In this document: piece after piece, positions 52,077 through 61,120 of the stretch
Layout of the letters: each line of letters begins with the position of its first letter
Position numbering within the stretch: position 1 is the first letter of the stretch
Origin: JAABTH01 sp964390725
GTDB lineage: Bacteria > Bacillota > Dethiobacteria > DTU022
Length of the DNA: 64,000 nucleotides
Assembly (NCBI GenBank): GCA_964390725.1
Contig: CAYMIW010000014.1
Coordinates: 1-64,000, forward strand
Reading direction: 5' to 3'
The notes under the pieces: model-generated
Database searches by the model: none
The model's input: only the letters and a program-made list of their open reading frames with translations
What the model was told of the DNA's origin: nothing
Made by a program: the position numbers and the translations under genes

Positions 52077-53348
52077 ATGAAAGAAATTATTTCACGCTCT
52101 ACAACAGAAAAAGCCATCCTGGTAGGCCTGGACAGGGGTGACTCAAACGACACCCTGGAATATTCCATGGAGGAGCTAACCCTTCTGGCCGATACAGCAG
52201 GTGCCGAGGTGGTTAACAAACTTATTCAGAAAAAAGATGCCCCTGATCATTCTTTCTACATCGGTAAAGGAAAACTTGAGGAACTAAAAAACCTGATCGA
52301 ATATTACGGGGCAGACCTCGTAATTTTTGATGATGAGCTTACCCCATCACAAATTCGCAATATAGACCGTATTCTTGGGATCAAGGTCATTGACCGAACC
52401 GCACTAATCCTTGATATTTTTGCCAGGAGAGCTCTTTCCAGGGAAGGTAAACTGCAGGTTGAACTGGCCCAGCTTCATTATATGCTTCCGCGCCTGATCG
52501 GTCTTGGTCAACAACTATCCAGGCTTGGAGGGGGAATAGGAACCAGGGGCCCCGGAGAAACCCGCCTCGAAGCTGATCGCCGGGTGATCAGAAAAAAGAT
52601 CAGCGATTTAAAGCAGCAGATTCTTAACCTGCGCAAGCAACGCAGTATTCACCGGCAGCGTCGCAAACGTAATCGCTGCTGGGTAATCAGTCTTGTCGGT
52701 TATACCAATGCCGGCAAATCAACCCTGTTAAACACACTTACCGGTTCAGACCTTTACACCGAGGATAAACTCTTTGCCACGCTTGATCCTGCTGTAAGAA
52801 AAGGACAGCTAAATGGCAGCCAGGATGTGCTCTACACCGATACAGTGGGGTTTATTGAAAAGCTCCCCGCACAACTGGTTACAGCGTTCCAGGCTACCCT
52901 GGAGGAGATTGCTGCTGCTGATATTTTGCTTCATGTTGTAGATCTTAACCACCCCGATTATCTTGGAAGAATCAAGGTTGTTCGTGAACATCTGAATAAA
53001 ATCGACCAGGATTATCACCAGCGGGAAATCCTGGTTTTCAACAAGGTTGACCTTCTCCCGGAAAGCCATGACAGATCTTTTATTAACCGCGAATACCCTG
53101 ATGCTGTTTTCATTTCAGCCCGTGATAATAGAGGGTTAGAGCAGTTAAAAAATAAAATATCTAACCGTATAAATGAGAATAAAATATTTATTCAGCTAAA
53201 CCTACCATATAGTGAAGGAAAGTTACTGTCATTGATGCAGGAAGAGGGCGATATTGAGTCGATCGTTTACCAGGATAACTATTTTGAGATAAAAGCAATG
53301 GTTAAACCGGAGCTTTCCGGTAAATTGGAGAAATACCGTACAAAATAA
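52077..53348 (+). CDS. hflX: Ribosome-associated GTPase HflX
   Basis: The 423-residue protein has the HflX glycine-rich segment (RLGGGIGTRGPGETRLEAD) and the G domain motifs GYTNAGKST, DTVGF and NKVD. HflX splits or rescues ribosomes under stress. ATG 52077 has GAAGGTG nine bases upstream; the alternative TTG 52059 precedes that site and is not favoured. Confidence 0.95.
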   Translation: MKEIISRSTTEKAILVGLDRGDSNDTLEYSMEELTLLADTAGAEVVNKLIQKKDAPDHSFYIGKGKLEELKNLIEYYGADLVIFDDELTPSQIRNIDRILGIKVIDRTALILDIFARRALSREGKLQVELAQLHYMLPRLIGLGQQLSRLGGGIGTRGPGETRLEADRRVIRKKISDLKQQILNLRKQRSIHRQRRKRNRCWVISLVGYTNAGKSTLLNTLTGSDLYTEDKLFATLDPAVRKGQLNGSQDVLYTDTVGFIEKLPAQLVTAFQATLEEIAAADILLHVVDLNHPDYLGRIKVVREHLNKIDQDYHQREILVFNKVDLLPESHDRSFINREYPDAVFISARDNRGLEQLKNKISNRINENKIFIQLNLPYSEGKLLSLMQEEGDIESIVYQDNYFEIKAMVKPELSGKLEKYRTK

Positions 53349-53370
53349 AACTGCGATAATAACCGCAGTT
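53349..53370. terminator. Weak hairpin between convergent hflX and lexA
   Basis: AACTGCG and CGCAGTT form a 7-bp stem directly after hflX, without a good T-tract on either strand. It may serve as a weak two-way terminator. Confidence 0.4.
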
Positions 53371-53405
53371 GATGTAGTAATCTTTAAACCAAGGCATTTA
53401 TAAAA

Positions 53406-54014
53406 CTAAATACGCCTGAACAAACCTACCACCTTGCCCAGGACTTCTGCGTTACTGACATAAAGCGGTTCATATGCATCATTTTCCGGTTGCAACCGGT
53501 AACCATCTTTCTCAAAATAAATTCTCTTTACTGTGGCTTCGTCTTCTATTAGAACAGCAACTATTTCCCCATTGTCTGCACTGTTCTGCTGACGGATAAA
53601 AACAAAATCTCCATCACTGATGCCGGCATTAATCATGCTGTTTCCTTTAACCTGCAGCACAAAACAATCTTCATCCACAGCCAGGTTATTGGGAACAGGA
53701 AAATAACCTTCCAGGTTTTCTTCTGCGAGGATAGGGGCACCTGCAGTAATTCTGCCAATCAGGGGTGCAAAGGAACATTTCATTTCCGGAAAACCATCCT
53801 GATTTCGAAGAAGTTTTATCGCCCGGGGTTTGGTGGGCACTCTGTCTATATATCCTTTTTCCTGAAGTATATCAAGATAAGAATGAACGGTAGCGGTAGA
53901 ACTAATCCCCAGTGCTTTGCCTATTTCACGTACAGAGGGGGGGTAGTTACAGCCAGCCACCTGCTGTTCGATAAAATGAAGGACCCTTTTCTGTTTCTCC
54001 GTCAGCCGCTCCAA
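53406..54014 (-). CDS. lexA: SOS repressor LexA
   Basis: The 202-residue protein has an N-terminal winged helix (LTEKQKRVLHFIEQQ, STATVHSYLDILQEKGYI) and a C-terminal S24 self-cleavage domain with the Ala91-Gly92 cleavage site (RITAGAP), Ser126 (GNSM) and Lys163 (TVKRI). TTG 54014 is chosen because AAGAAGGTG, a close match to the anti-Shine-Dalgarno sequence, lies eight bases upstream; the GTG at 54023 is part of that site. A LexA box overlaps its promoter, so it is self-regulated. Confidence 0.94.
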   Translation of the reverse strand: MERLTEKQKRVLHFIEQQVAGCNYPPSVREIGKALGISSTATVHSYLDILQEKGYIDRVPTKPRAIKLLRNQDGFPEMKCSFAPLIGRITAGAPILAEENLEGYFPVPNNLAVDEDCFVLQVKGNSMINAGISDGDFVFIRQQNSADNGEIVAVLIEDEATVKRIYFEKDGYRLQPENDAYEPLYVSNAEVLGKVVGLFRRI

Positions 54015-54049
54015 CAGAATCACCTTCTTTTCGTGGCATATTTAAAAAT

Positions 54050-54089
54050 ATTATAACATATTAATTATTTCTTAACAAACCTTTGTTTG
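54050..54089 (-). promoter_or_regulatory. lexA promoter with LexA (SOS) box
   Basis: On the minus strand the -35 is TTGTTA (54073-54078), the spacer is 17 bp, and the -10 is a perfect TATAAT (54050-54055). A 14-base inverted repeat CAAACCTTTGTTTG (54076-54089) overlaps the -35. It fits the Gram-positive LexA box (CGAAC-N4-GTTCG type, with A/T changes at the second places). Binding there would block RNA polymerase. Confidence 0.72.
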
Positions 54090-54103
54090 CCTTTTTACTC
54101 ATT

Positions 54104-55660
54104 TCACTGGTTGCCATTAAGCTTGAGGAGCTTGTTAAGCCCGTTCAGATAAGCTTTTACTGATGCCTCAATAATATCTGTACTGGTTCCACGGCCTTTT
54201 ATAGTTCTGTCCTGGTATGACATCTGCACCTGGACTTCACCAAGGGCATCGCGACCCTGGGTAACCGCATTAATCCGGTAATTTTCGAGACCAATACTTA
54301 ATCCGGTAATTTTATTGATAGCATTATAAGCAGCATCAATCGGGCCGCTGCCAATCGCCACCTCTTCTACAGTTGTATCATCATCTTTTCTAAGCCTGAT
54401 TACAGCTGCCGGTATACTTTTACTACCACTGATGGTCTGCATGTAATCAAGGCGATAACGCGGCTCGGTAAATGAAAGGTGATCCAGGACAAGCGCCTCC
54501 AGGTCTTCCGGGAATACTTCCTTTTTCTTATCAGCCAGGTTGACAAAGTGCTCATATATTTTTTCCAATTGTTCACTGTCGAGTGAAAAACCAAGTTTAT
54601 TTAACTGGTCTAGCACAGCATGCCGTCCGGAGCGGGCAGTCAGACAAAGCTGGGCTGCCTTGCCGCCAATAAGTTCAGCATCAATTATCTCATAAGTTTC
54701 TTTGTTCTTTAAAATGCCGTCCTGGTGAATACCCGATGAATGGGCAAAAGCATTTAAGCCGACCACAGCCTTGTTCGAAGGTATGGATATTCGGGTCAGC
54801 TTGCTGACCAGTCTGCTGGTGCGGTATATTTCTGAAATATTAAGATCTGTATAATAAGGGAAGTAATTACCCCTGATGCGCAGCGCTACAGCAATTTCTT
54901 CAAGCGCTGCATTGCCGGCACGTTCTCCGATGCCGTTAATATTACATTCAATTTGCCTGGCACCGTTTTTAACCGCTTCTAAAGAGTTGGCAACTGCGAG
55001 GCCAAGATCATTATGGCAGTGGACACTTAATATTACCTTGTCCATCCCCGCTACATTTTCGCGCAGGCGTCTGATCAGGCCGCCAAATTCTTCTGGTACG
55101 GCATAACCTACAGTATCAGGAATATTGATTACCGTAGCACCGGCCTTAATCACCTCTTCAAGCAGTTCGTAAAGGTAATCTTCCCTGGCCCTGGTAGCAT
55201 CTTCCGGGGAGTATTCAATATCGTTACAGTATTTTTTTGCATATTTCACTGCTTCTACTCCCTGTTCAAGCAGGAGGGCCGGATCTTTTTTAAGCTTATG
55301 CTCCATGTGAATATCGGAGGCTCCCAGGAATACGTGAATGCGCGGTCTTTCAGCTTCCCTTACTGCTTCCCAGGCTTGATCAATATCTCCCTGCACGGCA
55401 CGGGCCAGACCACATATAACCGGTCCTTTAACCTGGCGCGCTATGGCAGCCACCGCTTTCTTTTCCCCGGGAGAAGAAACAGGAAACCCGGCTTCAATTA
55501 TGTCCACGTTTAAACGAGCCAGCTGGCGGGCTACTTCAATTTTTTCTTCATAATTTAAGCGTGCCCCCGGAGTCTGTTCACCGTCTCGTAGTGTGCTGTC
55601 AAATAAAAAGATCTTTTCTCCATTTACCGTTGTAAATTTAGTTGTTTCATCCTTTGTCAT
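54104..55660 (-). CDS. leuA: 2-isopropylmalate synthase LeuA
   Basis: The 518-residue protein has FDSTLRDGEQTPGARL, HCHNDLGLAVANSL, GERAGNAALEEIAVAL and a C-terminal LeuA regulatory domain (about 385-518) that binds leucine. It makes 2-isopropylmalate from acetyl-CoA and 2-oxoisovalerate. ATG 55660 follows GGAGG; an upstream start at 55675 is inside that site. It is preceded by a leucine T-box. No leuBCD follows on this side, so it may be a single-gene unit. Confidence 0.93.
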   Translation of the reverse strand: MTKDETTKFTTVNGEKIFLFDSTLRDGEQTPGARLNYEEKIEVARQLARLNVDIIEAGFPVSSPGEKKAVAAIARQVKGPVICGLARAVQGDIDQAWEAVREAERPRIHVFLGASDIHMEHKLKKDPALLLEQGVEAVKYAKKYCNDIEYSPEDATRAREDYLYELLEEVIKAGATVINIPDTVGYAVPEEFGGLIRRLRENVAGMDKVILSVHCHNDLGLAVANSLEAVKNGARQIECNINGIGERAGNAALEEIAVALRIRGNYFPYYTDLNISEIYRTSRLVSKLTRISIPSNKAVVGLNAFAHSSGIHQDGILKNKETYEIIDAELIGGKAAQLCLTARSGRHAVLDQLNKLGFSLDSEQLEKIYEHFVNLADKKKEVFPEDLEALVLDHLSFTEPRYRLDYMQTISGSKSIPAAVIRLRKDDDTTVEEVAIGSGPIDAAYNAINKITGLSIGLENYRINAVTQGRDALGEVQVQMSYQDRTIKGRGTSTDIIEASVKAYLNGLNKLLKLNGNQ

Positions 55661-55699
55661 TTTAAATACCTCCAACTTAAATTTTAAAGTGGGGGAGAG

Positions 55700-55962
55700 G
55701 CATAAAAAAAACTTTCGTACAAGAGACGAAAGTTATTTCCGTGGTACCACTCTTCTTGGCGGCATTACTTCTACCACCCACTCTTTGTAATAACGGAAGT
55801 CTCCGGCCAGGCCTAATCTCAATTATTATCAAAATTGATTTCAGTTGGCGGCTCACGGAGGAGTTCTCAGGATATACCGCTGCTGCTTTTCACCGACCGC
55901 AGCTCTCTTTAAGGGATTCTCCTGTTACTGTTTCCGCTCATTGCCTTTGTTCTATTAACTTG
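55700..55962 (-). promoter_or_regulatory. Leucine T-box riboswitch upstream of leuA
   Basis: Reading the minus strand, the T-box sequence AGAGTGGTACCACGG (plus 55739-55753) lies just before a terminator stem AACTTTCGT/ACGAAAGTT (55710-55734) with a T-run. Stem I has the AGTA and GAA halves of the loop E motif; the codon right after GAA is CTC (plus 55861-55863), a leucine specifier. AGAGAG and GGTCGGTG upstream match other stem I elements. The TGGT in the T-box would pair with tRNA ending ACCA. Uncharged tRNA-Leu should allow read-through into leuA. Confidence 0.9.
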
Positions 55963-55968
55963 ACTGAT

Positions 55969-55997
55969 AGATTACTCAATAAAGCGCATTTTGTCAA
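55969..55997 (-). promoter_or_regulatory. Promoter for T-box-leuA transcript
   Basis: On the minus strand a perfect TTGACA (55992-55997), a 17-bp spacer and TAATCT (55969-55974) predict a start near 55962, giving a leader of about 300 bases that holds the whole T-box. Confidence 0.7.
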
Positions 55998-56090
55998 GCT
56001 ATTTTTTTCGGAACTAAATAAAATACCGGAAATATCTTGACATCTATAGGGTTTTAGTTCAGAATATATATAATACTTAAACATATTATT

Positions 56091-56117
56091 AGTTCCGTAT
56101 ATATTAAAAACGGAACT
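56091..56117. repeat. Inverted repeat AGTTCCGT-N11-ACGGAACT, possible operator
   Basis: Two perfect 8-base arms (56091-56098 and 56110-56117) lie just upstream of the integrase-like gene. A third copy of CGGAACT is at 56009-56015 and a half copy AGTTC at 56056-56060. A possible promoter (TTGACA at 56037-56042, 17-bp spacer, CAGAAT) places the repeat just after its transcription start. The spacing suggests binding sites for a dimeric regulator; as RNA it could also form a hairpin. Confidence 0.55.
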
Positions 56118-56133
56118 GTACAGGGTGATTCGG

Positions 56134-57108
56134 ATGCATGAACGCAATCGTGTTCCAAAACCGCTAAGCCGCCATGAGCAGTTAGCTCTGCTAAAACAAC
56201 CAAACCCCAGGGCTCCGACCGGGCTCAGAAACCTCTGCATTATCAACATAATGTTAAAAACAGGTATGCGCGTTAACGAAATCATCAACTTAAAAGAAAA
56301 AGATATCGATTTTGAGCTGGGTCGTATATACATTGCAGAAAGCGGCGCAGCACGTAGCAGGACTTTATTCCTTGATCAGGCTGATTTATTGCTTTTAAAG
56401 AGTTGGAGTGACCTCAGGCCCGACAGTGGTAAGTTTTTTTTTACCACCCTTGAAGGAACCAGGTTAAAAGACCGCTATATAAGGGAAATGGTTAAGAGGC
56501 TGGCCAAAAAGTCCGGAATCACGAAAGATGTATATCCACACCTGCTTCGTTATACTTTTGCCGTTGATTTTATCAATGAAATGAAAGATATTAAACTCTT
56601 ACAGGAAGCTCTTGGCCATAGAGAACTATCAGCAACGCAGCTTTATACCCGGCTGCTTTTTGAAAACAGTAACCAGCCGGATGAAGATTCAACCGGAGCA
56701 GCTACACGCAGTGGAACGCCGTTAATCAGGGAAAACCAGGAAAGCTTTATTTTTAATAGCCAGGAAAAACAAACAGAAGTAGTAAGAGAAGCAAGTGAAA
56801 AGATCTCGGCTAGCCAGACTAAGCCGGAAAACAATAACCATCAGGATAAACAGGTTAATACCATACAGAAAAATAATGCTGCAGCAACAGGATCAAGTAA
56901 AACAGAAAAGGTCAGTGCTGCCGGCCAGGAACAGTTTAAAAAACCGGAGATAACAGTAATGCCTGAAGAATACCTCCAGAAAGAGAAAAAACGTATTCCT
57001 GCCATTAAATGCTGCCGATGTAATTTTATAATTCATTACCAGGCTGATTGCCCGCAATGTGGAACGCCATTGGTGGAAACCTTGCGACACTGGGGAAAAA
57101 TTGTATGA
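56134..57108 (+). CDS. Tyrosine-recombinase-like protein with C-terminal zinc ribbon
   Basis: The 324-residue protein has a tyrosine recombinase catalytic domain: Arg in TGMRVNEI, HLLRYTFA (His-x2-Arg), LGHRELSATQLYTR with the His and nucleophile Tyr. The N-terminal core-binding (SAM-like) domain is missing. The second half (about 190-285) is a low-complexity Gln/Asn/Lys-rich linker, and the last 30 residues form a zinc ribbon (CCRCNFIIHY and CPQCG). All catalytic residues seem present, but the architecture is unusual and no attachment sites or mobile cargo are evident. It may be a domesticated recombinase or a DNA-binding regulator. ATG 56134 follows AGGGTGA. Confidence 0.75.
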   Translation: MHERNRVPKPLSRHEQLALLKQPNPRAPTGLRNLCIINIMLKTGMRVNEIINLKEKDIDFELGRIYIAESGAARSRTLFLDQADLLLLKSWSDLRPDSGKFFFTTLEGTRLKDRYIREMVKRLAKKSGITKDVYPHLLRYTFAVDFINEMKDIKLLQEALGHRELSATQLYTRLLFENSNQPDEDSTGAATRSGTPLIRENQESFIFNSQEKQTEVVREASEKISASQTKPENNNHQDKQVNTIQKNNAAATGSSKTEKVSAAGQEQFKKPEITVMPEEYLQKEKKRIPAIKCCRCNFIIHYQADCPQCGTPLVETLRHWGKIV

Positions 57109-57322
57109 GGGGAGAGGCAAACAGGAAAAATTGTAGCCTGGGTAACCCAGATTTAACTTCCGATAATACATCTTATGTAAACTAACTGATCTAAAAAGCT
57201 TAACTGCTATCCCAACCTGGCTATTCCTGTTCTTCTGCATATGTTTTATCCTTCTTCTCTGTTATAATGATTTTATTCATATTTTATATATATAAACTTA
57301 ATCATTTTAACGGAGCAATTAA

Positions 57323-58285
57323 ATGACTTCCAAAAAAGAAATCTTATCATATCATAATATATTGCTATTCATAGTATCTGCTGTAGCCATGGCTGCGCTG
57401 CTGATGTTTGCGGCTGCCTGCACTGCCGACCAGATTAATCCCGGTCCTGACAGCTCAAATTCAGATCCTTATTTGACAAAACCCGATCCTGATAATTCGC
57501 TGCAGCAGGAAAATGACCAAGCGGGCTATCCTGCTGATGATTCGGACCATGCCGAAAACAGCAATGGCCAGAATGAACCTGAACCTGTACCAAAGCTCCC
57601 ATATATTGGTATTTATAGTGGTGCGGGGAGCTGGGACACCAATGTTGAAGCATTCGGGCATTTTTTCGATTTCTATGAATACGAGTGGACTGAATTTGAC
57701 CAGCATGATGCACTCTCTCCAGATTTTTTAAGTAACTTTGACTTGCTCTGGTTTCCTGGCGGCGGCTCAGCAGATTACAAGTATAACATTAAAGATCATT
57801 CGGTAATTCGTTCTTTTGTAGAAAACGGCGGTATGCTGGCCGGTACCTGTGCCGGTGCTTATTATGCTGCCGATATAATGAGCTGGTTCGGAGATGAATA
57901 CGAGTATCCGCTTGGTCTTTTTAAAGGTAAATCAATCGGCCCTCTTTCCGGCCTTGTTGGCTGGGGTGAAATCACGGCGTTAACCCTTAACAAAGACCTG
58001 GATTTTAATTCAGACTTCAACTCTAACGTTACGATGTATTATTTTGACGGTCCCTATTTCTCACCAGACGAGCCTGATTCTGTTATTGTTTTAGCCAGTT
58101 ATGAAGTAAACAAACAACCTGCCGTAATAGCCGGTTCTTATGGATTGGGAAAATATCTTCTTTTCGGGCCGCACCCCGAACTGGGCGGTTACAGCAGCTC
58201 ATCCCCCGATTTCAACCTTAATGGTGGGGAAGGAGCATTCTGGCCCTGGCTTCACCAATCGATTCTCTGGTTCTGCAGTTGGTAG
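57323..58285 (+). CDS. Lipoprotein with BPL_N / class I glutamine amidotransferase-like domain
   Basis: The 320-residue protein has a signal peptide ending in a lipobox (FAAAC, Cys33), an Asp/Asn/Pro-rich linker (about 35-90), and an outside domain similar to the N-terminal domain of eukaryotic biotin-protein ligase. It keeps the nucleophile elbow GTCAGAYYA with Cys, and FPGGGSADY. A class I amidotransferase-like fold is likely, but the catalytic His-Glu pair is unclear and the function of such lipoproteins is not known. A TATAAT at 57263-57268 could serve as its -10. Confidence 0.72.
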   Translation: MTSKKEILSYHNILLFIVSAVAMAALLMFAAACTADQINPGPDSSNSDPYLTKPDPDNSLQQENDQAGYPADDSDHAENSNGQNEPEPVPKLPYIGIYSGAGSWDTNVEAFGHFFDFYEYEWTEFDQHDALSPDFLSNFDLLWFPGGGSADYKYNIKDHSVIRSFVENGGMLAGTCAGAYYAADIMSWFGDEYEYPLGLFKGKSIGPLSGLVGWGEITALTLNKDLDFNSDFNSNVTMYYFDGPYFSPDEPDSVIVLASYEVNKQPAVIAGSYGLGKYLLFGPHPELGGYSSSSPDFNLNGGEGAFWPWLHQSILWFCSW

Positions 58286-58300
58286 ATTAACCACTGGTTA

Positions 58301-58309
58301 TGGTATAAT
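58301..58309 (+). promoter_or_regulatory. Extended -10 promoter before capA
   Basis: TGGTATAAT gives a perfect TATAAT (58304-58309) with the upstream TG of an extended -10. No clear -35 is seen. It lies 45 bases before the capA-like start. Confidence 0.5.
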
Positions 58310-58353
58310 ATAGATTAGATTATAATCCATTATCAGGGATGGTGGTTTTTTTT

Positions 58354-59697
58354 ATGCGTCGTTTTACTTTCATCATAGTTCTGGTTGTTTTTGTAGCCCT
58401 TTTCTTTTTCATCGGGTTCGGAGCAGGAGCATTCTTCCCCCCGGAAACCCTGGGTAACCTGATTTCTGACGGAAATAACCCTTCTACCAATGATGCTGAG
58501 AATTTATCACCTGAAGACCAGCAGGATGAAGAAGAATTTGAAGACCCTTATGAGCCTGATCTTAGAACAGTTAACCTGGTAGCTCTCGGCAATATCTTTC
58601 CCCATGTCCCCAATATTGAACAGGCTCATATTGGCGAAGGGAAATATGATTTTTCACCAACTTTTACCGCTATTGCTCCCCTGATCCAGGAAGCCGATCT
58701 GGCTGTAGCCGACCTTGAGACATCCCAGGCCGGACCTGATATAACCTTTTGGGGCTATAATGGATATACCGGTTATCCTCTTTTCAACTCACCACAGGAG
58801 CTCTCTGATGCCCTGTACGAAGCCGGAGTTGATCTGCTCACCCTTGGCAACAACCATGCTCTTGACCGTGGCTTCGAAGGATTGCTGGCCAGCCTGGACT
58901 ATATCCGCGGCCTGGGCATAAAAACTTTCGGCGCTTATAAAAACCAGGAGGAAAGAGATACGCCATTGATTGTTGAACGCAATGGCATCAGCATTGCTTT
59001 TATCGGTTATACATTCAGCACCAATGGTATACCTATTCCCGAAGAACATGAATACTGCCTGAATTATGTCCCGGGTTTCGAAAATATCGAGCCTGTAATC
59101 AAAGATATGAATCGGGCTAGAGAAAATGGTGCTGACATAATTGCCGTCTTTCCCCACTGGGGTGAAAACGAATATGCCCAGGAACCTCAACCACAGTATT
59201 ACCGTCAGGTCGCCGAAGAACTGGCTGCAGCCGGGGCTGACCTGATCATTGGTGGTCATCCGAAGTTTGTCCAACCGATTGAATGGTTTTTTAATGAAGA
59301 TGAAAATGGCAACGAGAGAGCCACCTTTGCAGTTTATTCCCAGGGCACCTTTCTTTCCAACCAGCATTACCCGGCCAACATTTCACCTCTGGTGGAATAT
59401 CACCTGCTGCTCGACCTTGAACTTTCAAAGGACATGGAAACCGGCCGAACCTGGATCAGCAACACCGATTACGAAATAACCTGGATCCATCGCGAACAAC
59501 GTCACCGCATCCTCCCTCTCTCCGAGGTTATTTCCAATTCTCCTGAACGTTATAATTTAAGCGAAAGTAAAATTGAAGATTTGAAAAGCTGGCACCAACG
59601 TAATATTGAAGCAGTTGAAGCTTATAATCACCTGGAAGGCAAGGAAAAAGCACTGCAGATTTCAGATCGTCTGTTCAGGGAAGCCTATCTTGATTAA
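58354..59697 (+). CDS. CapA family metallophosphatase-like surface protein
   Basis: The 447-residue protein has an N-terminal membrane anchor (about 5-27), an acidic linker, then the CapA/PGA domain: ALGNIFPHVPNIEQAH, DLAVADLETSQAGP, LTLGNNHALDRG, FPHWGENEYAQEP and IIGGHPKFVQPIEWF. These conserved His/Asn/Asp groups are those of the metallophosphatase-like PgsA/CapA family, linked to poly-gamma-glutamate or cell-surface synthesis. No capBC ligase genes are nearby. ATG 58354 follows GGTGG; an ATG at 58339 is inside the ribosome site region. Confidence 0.83.
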   Translation: MRRFTFIIVLVVFVALFFFIGFGAGAFFPPETLGNLISDGNNPSTNDAENLSPEDQQDEEEFEDPYEPDLRTVNLVALGNIFPHVPNIEQAHIGEGKYDFSPTFTAIAPLIQEADLAVADLETSQAGPDITFWGYNGYTGYPLFNSPQELSDALYEAGVDLLTLGNNHALDRGFEGLLASLDYIRGLGIKTFGAYKNQEERDTPLIVERNGISIAFIGYTFSTNGIPIPEEHEYCLNYVPGFENIEPVIKDMNRARENGADIIAVFPHWGENEYAQEPQPQYYRQVAEELAAAGADLIIGGHPKFVQPIEWFFNEDENGNERATFAVYSQGTFLSNQHYPANISPLVEYHLLLDLELSKDMETGRTWISNTDYEITWIHREQRHRILPLSEVISNSPERYNLSESKIEDLKSWHQRNIEAVEAYNHLEGKEKALQISDRLFREAYLD

Positions 59698-59721
59698 TGT
59701 TCTTTCAGGAGGTAAAATGCT

Positions 59722-60978
59722 GTGAAAATTGGTATTTTTACCGACAGTTACCGACCCTACACCAGCGGAGTTGTCAGATCAATTGAGCTTTTCTCACGCG
59801 AATTCAAGAACAGGGGTCATGATGTCTACATTTTCGGTCCCGACTATCCCCTGCTGAACCCTCCTCCGGAAGAAGGTGTTTTTCGCTTTTTCTCAGTGCC
59901 TGCACCTACAATACCCGAATTTTCTTTGCCCATCCCGATATCGCTCCAGTTCGGTCCACTGATTAAGAAGGTGGGTCTGGATATCATTCATGTTCATTCT
60001 CCTTTTTTACTGGGTAGTCTCGGGGCACGAGCGGCAAGGCGCCAAAATCTGCCACTTGTTTTTACCTTCCACACCCTTTACGACCAGTATGTTCACTATA
60101 TTCCCTTTGGTGAAAAAACATCACGCCAGGTGGTTCAGAATATTGCCCGCGATTTTTGTAACCGCTGCAATACAGTTGTAGCACCGTCGCAACTGGTAGT
60201 TAATTACCTGAAGCGCATTGGCGTGGAAGCACCTTTAACCAATATTCCAACCGGTATTGATCTGGAAGAATTTAATAAACTTGACAGTAACTGGCTCAGG
60301 GATAATTATGGGGTAAGCAAAACCGACAAGGTTCTGCTTTTTGTCGGCCGTCTCGGTAAAGAGAAAAATGTAGCCTTTCTTTTAAAATCTTTTGAAATTG
60401 TTTTGAACCGACATCCCGGGACGATCCTTGTCCTGGTCGGAAATGGGCCACAGGAACGTAATTTACGTAAAATGGCCCTGGATATGGGTATAGAAAACAG
60501 GGTTATCTTTACCGGGGTTTTACCGCGCAGCTCAATTGTTCACTGTTATGCCAGTGCCGATATATTCGTTTTCCCCTCAGTCACCGATACGCAGGGTTTG
60601 GTTATCGGCGAAGCCAAGGCAACCGGCCTACCTGTTGTTGCCATACGAGCTTTTGGGCCGGCTGAAAATGTACTCCATGGCGAAGACGGCCTGCTGACCG
60701 ACCCTTCTCTGCCTTCTTTCACCAATGCAATTTTGGAACTACTTGATGATCAAGCGCAGTTCGAGCGCATGAGTAAAAAAGCCCTTGAAAACGTTAAGTC
60801 TATATCTTCAGCTCAATGTGCAAAAAACATGCTTTCAGTTTACAGAGAATTAATTGATAATAACATTTGTGCACCTCGCAGGCGCAAGCCCTATTCAGAA
60901 AAACTATTTGAAATAAGCAATCATAAGTTAGTTATCAGAGGTATAACAATTAACTCCAGTCGGAACAAGGAGAGATAA
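59722..60978 (+). CDS. GT4 family glycosyltransferase
   Basis: The 418-residue protein has the GT-B layout: N-terminal IFTDSYRPYTSGVVRSIE, HVHSPFLLGSLG, TFHTLYDQYVHY, and the C-terminal donor site LFVGRLGKEKN with FPSVTDTQGLVIGEA (E-x7-E). It resembles the glucosyltransferases that make mono- and diglucosyl-diacylglycerol, or the related mannosyltransferases. It could make a glycolipid or lipoteichoic acid anchor. The start GTG 59722 follows AGGAGGT and is 24 bases after the capA-like gene. Confidence 0.85.
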   Translation: MKIGIFTDSYRPYTSGVVRSIELFSREFKNRGHDVYIFGPDYPLLNPPPEEGVFRFFSVPAPTIPEFSLPIPISLQFGPLIKKVGLDIIHVHSPFLLGSLGARAARRQNLPLVFTFHTLYDQYVHYIPFGEKTSRQVVQNIARDFCNRCNTVVAPSQLVVNYLKRIGVEAPLTNIPTGIDLEEFNKLDSNWLRDNYGVSKTDKVLLFVGRLGKEKNVAFLLKSFEIVLNRHPGTILVLVGNGPQERNLRKMALDMGIENRVIFTGVLPRSSIVHCYASADIFVFPSVTDTQGLVIGEAKATGLPVVAIRAFGPAENVLHGEDGLLTDPSLPSFTNAILELLDDQAQFERMSKKALENVKSISSAQCAKNMLSVYRELIDNNICAPRRRKPYSEKLFEISNHKLVIRGITINSSRNKER

Positions 60979-60991
60979 TAGAAATTAAGGA

Positions 60992-61093
60992 TCACTGATC
61001 CTTCTTCTTTTTATGATCGTAACCGCTCTTTAAAAAGAACAACAAAACAAAAAATACTGCTATTAAAACCAGGCCAACAATGAGCTGCTGCAC
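60992..61093 (-). CDS. Small single-pass membrane protein, 33 residues
   Basis: A short frame runs from GTG 61093 to TGA 60992 on the minus strand. AAAGGAG lies eight bases before the start. The product begins MQQLIVGLVLIAVFFVLLFF, a single membrane helix, and ends in a basic KSGYDHKKKKDQ tail, a common shape for bacterial small membrane proteins. A TTGACA overlaps the upstream region but is too close to serve as its -35. Its function is not known. It is probably translated because of the ribosome site and clean topology. Confidence 0.6.
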   Translation of the reverse strand: MQQLIVGLVLIAVFFVLLFFLKSGYDHKKKKDQ

Positions 61094-61120
61094 TTCCCTC
61101 ACTCCTTTGTCAATACTGTG

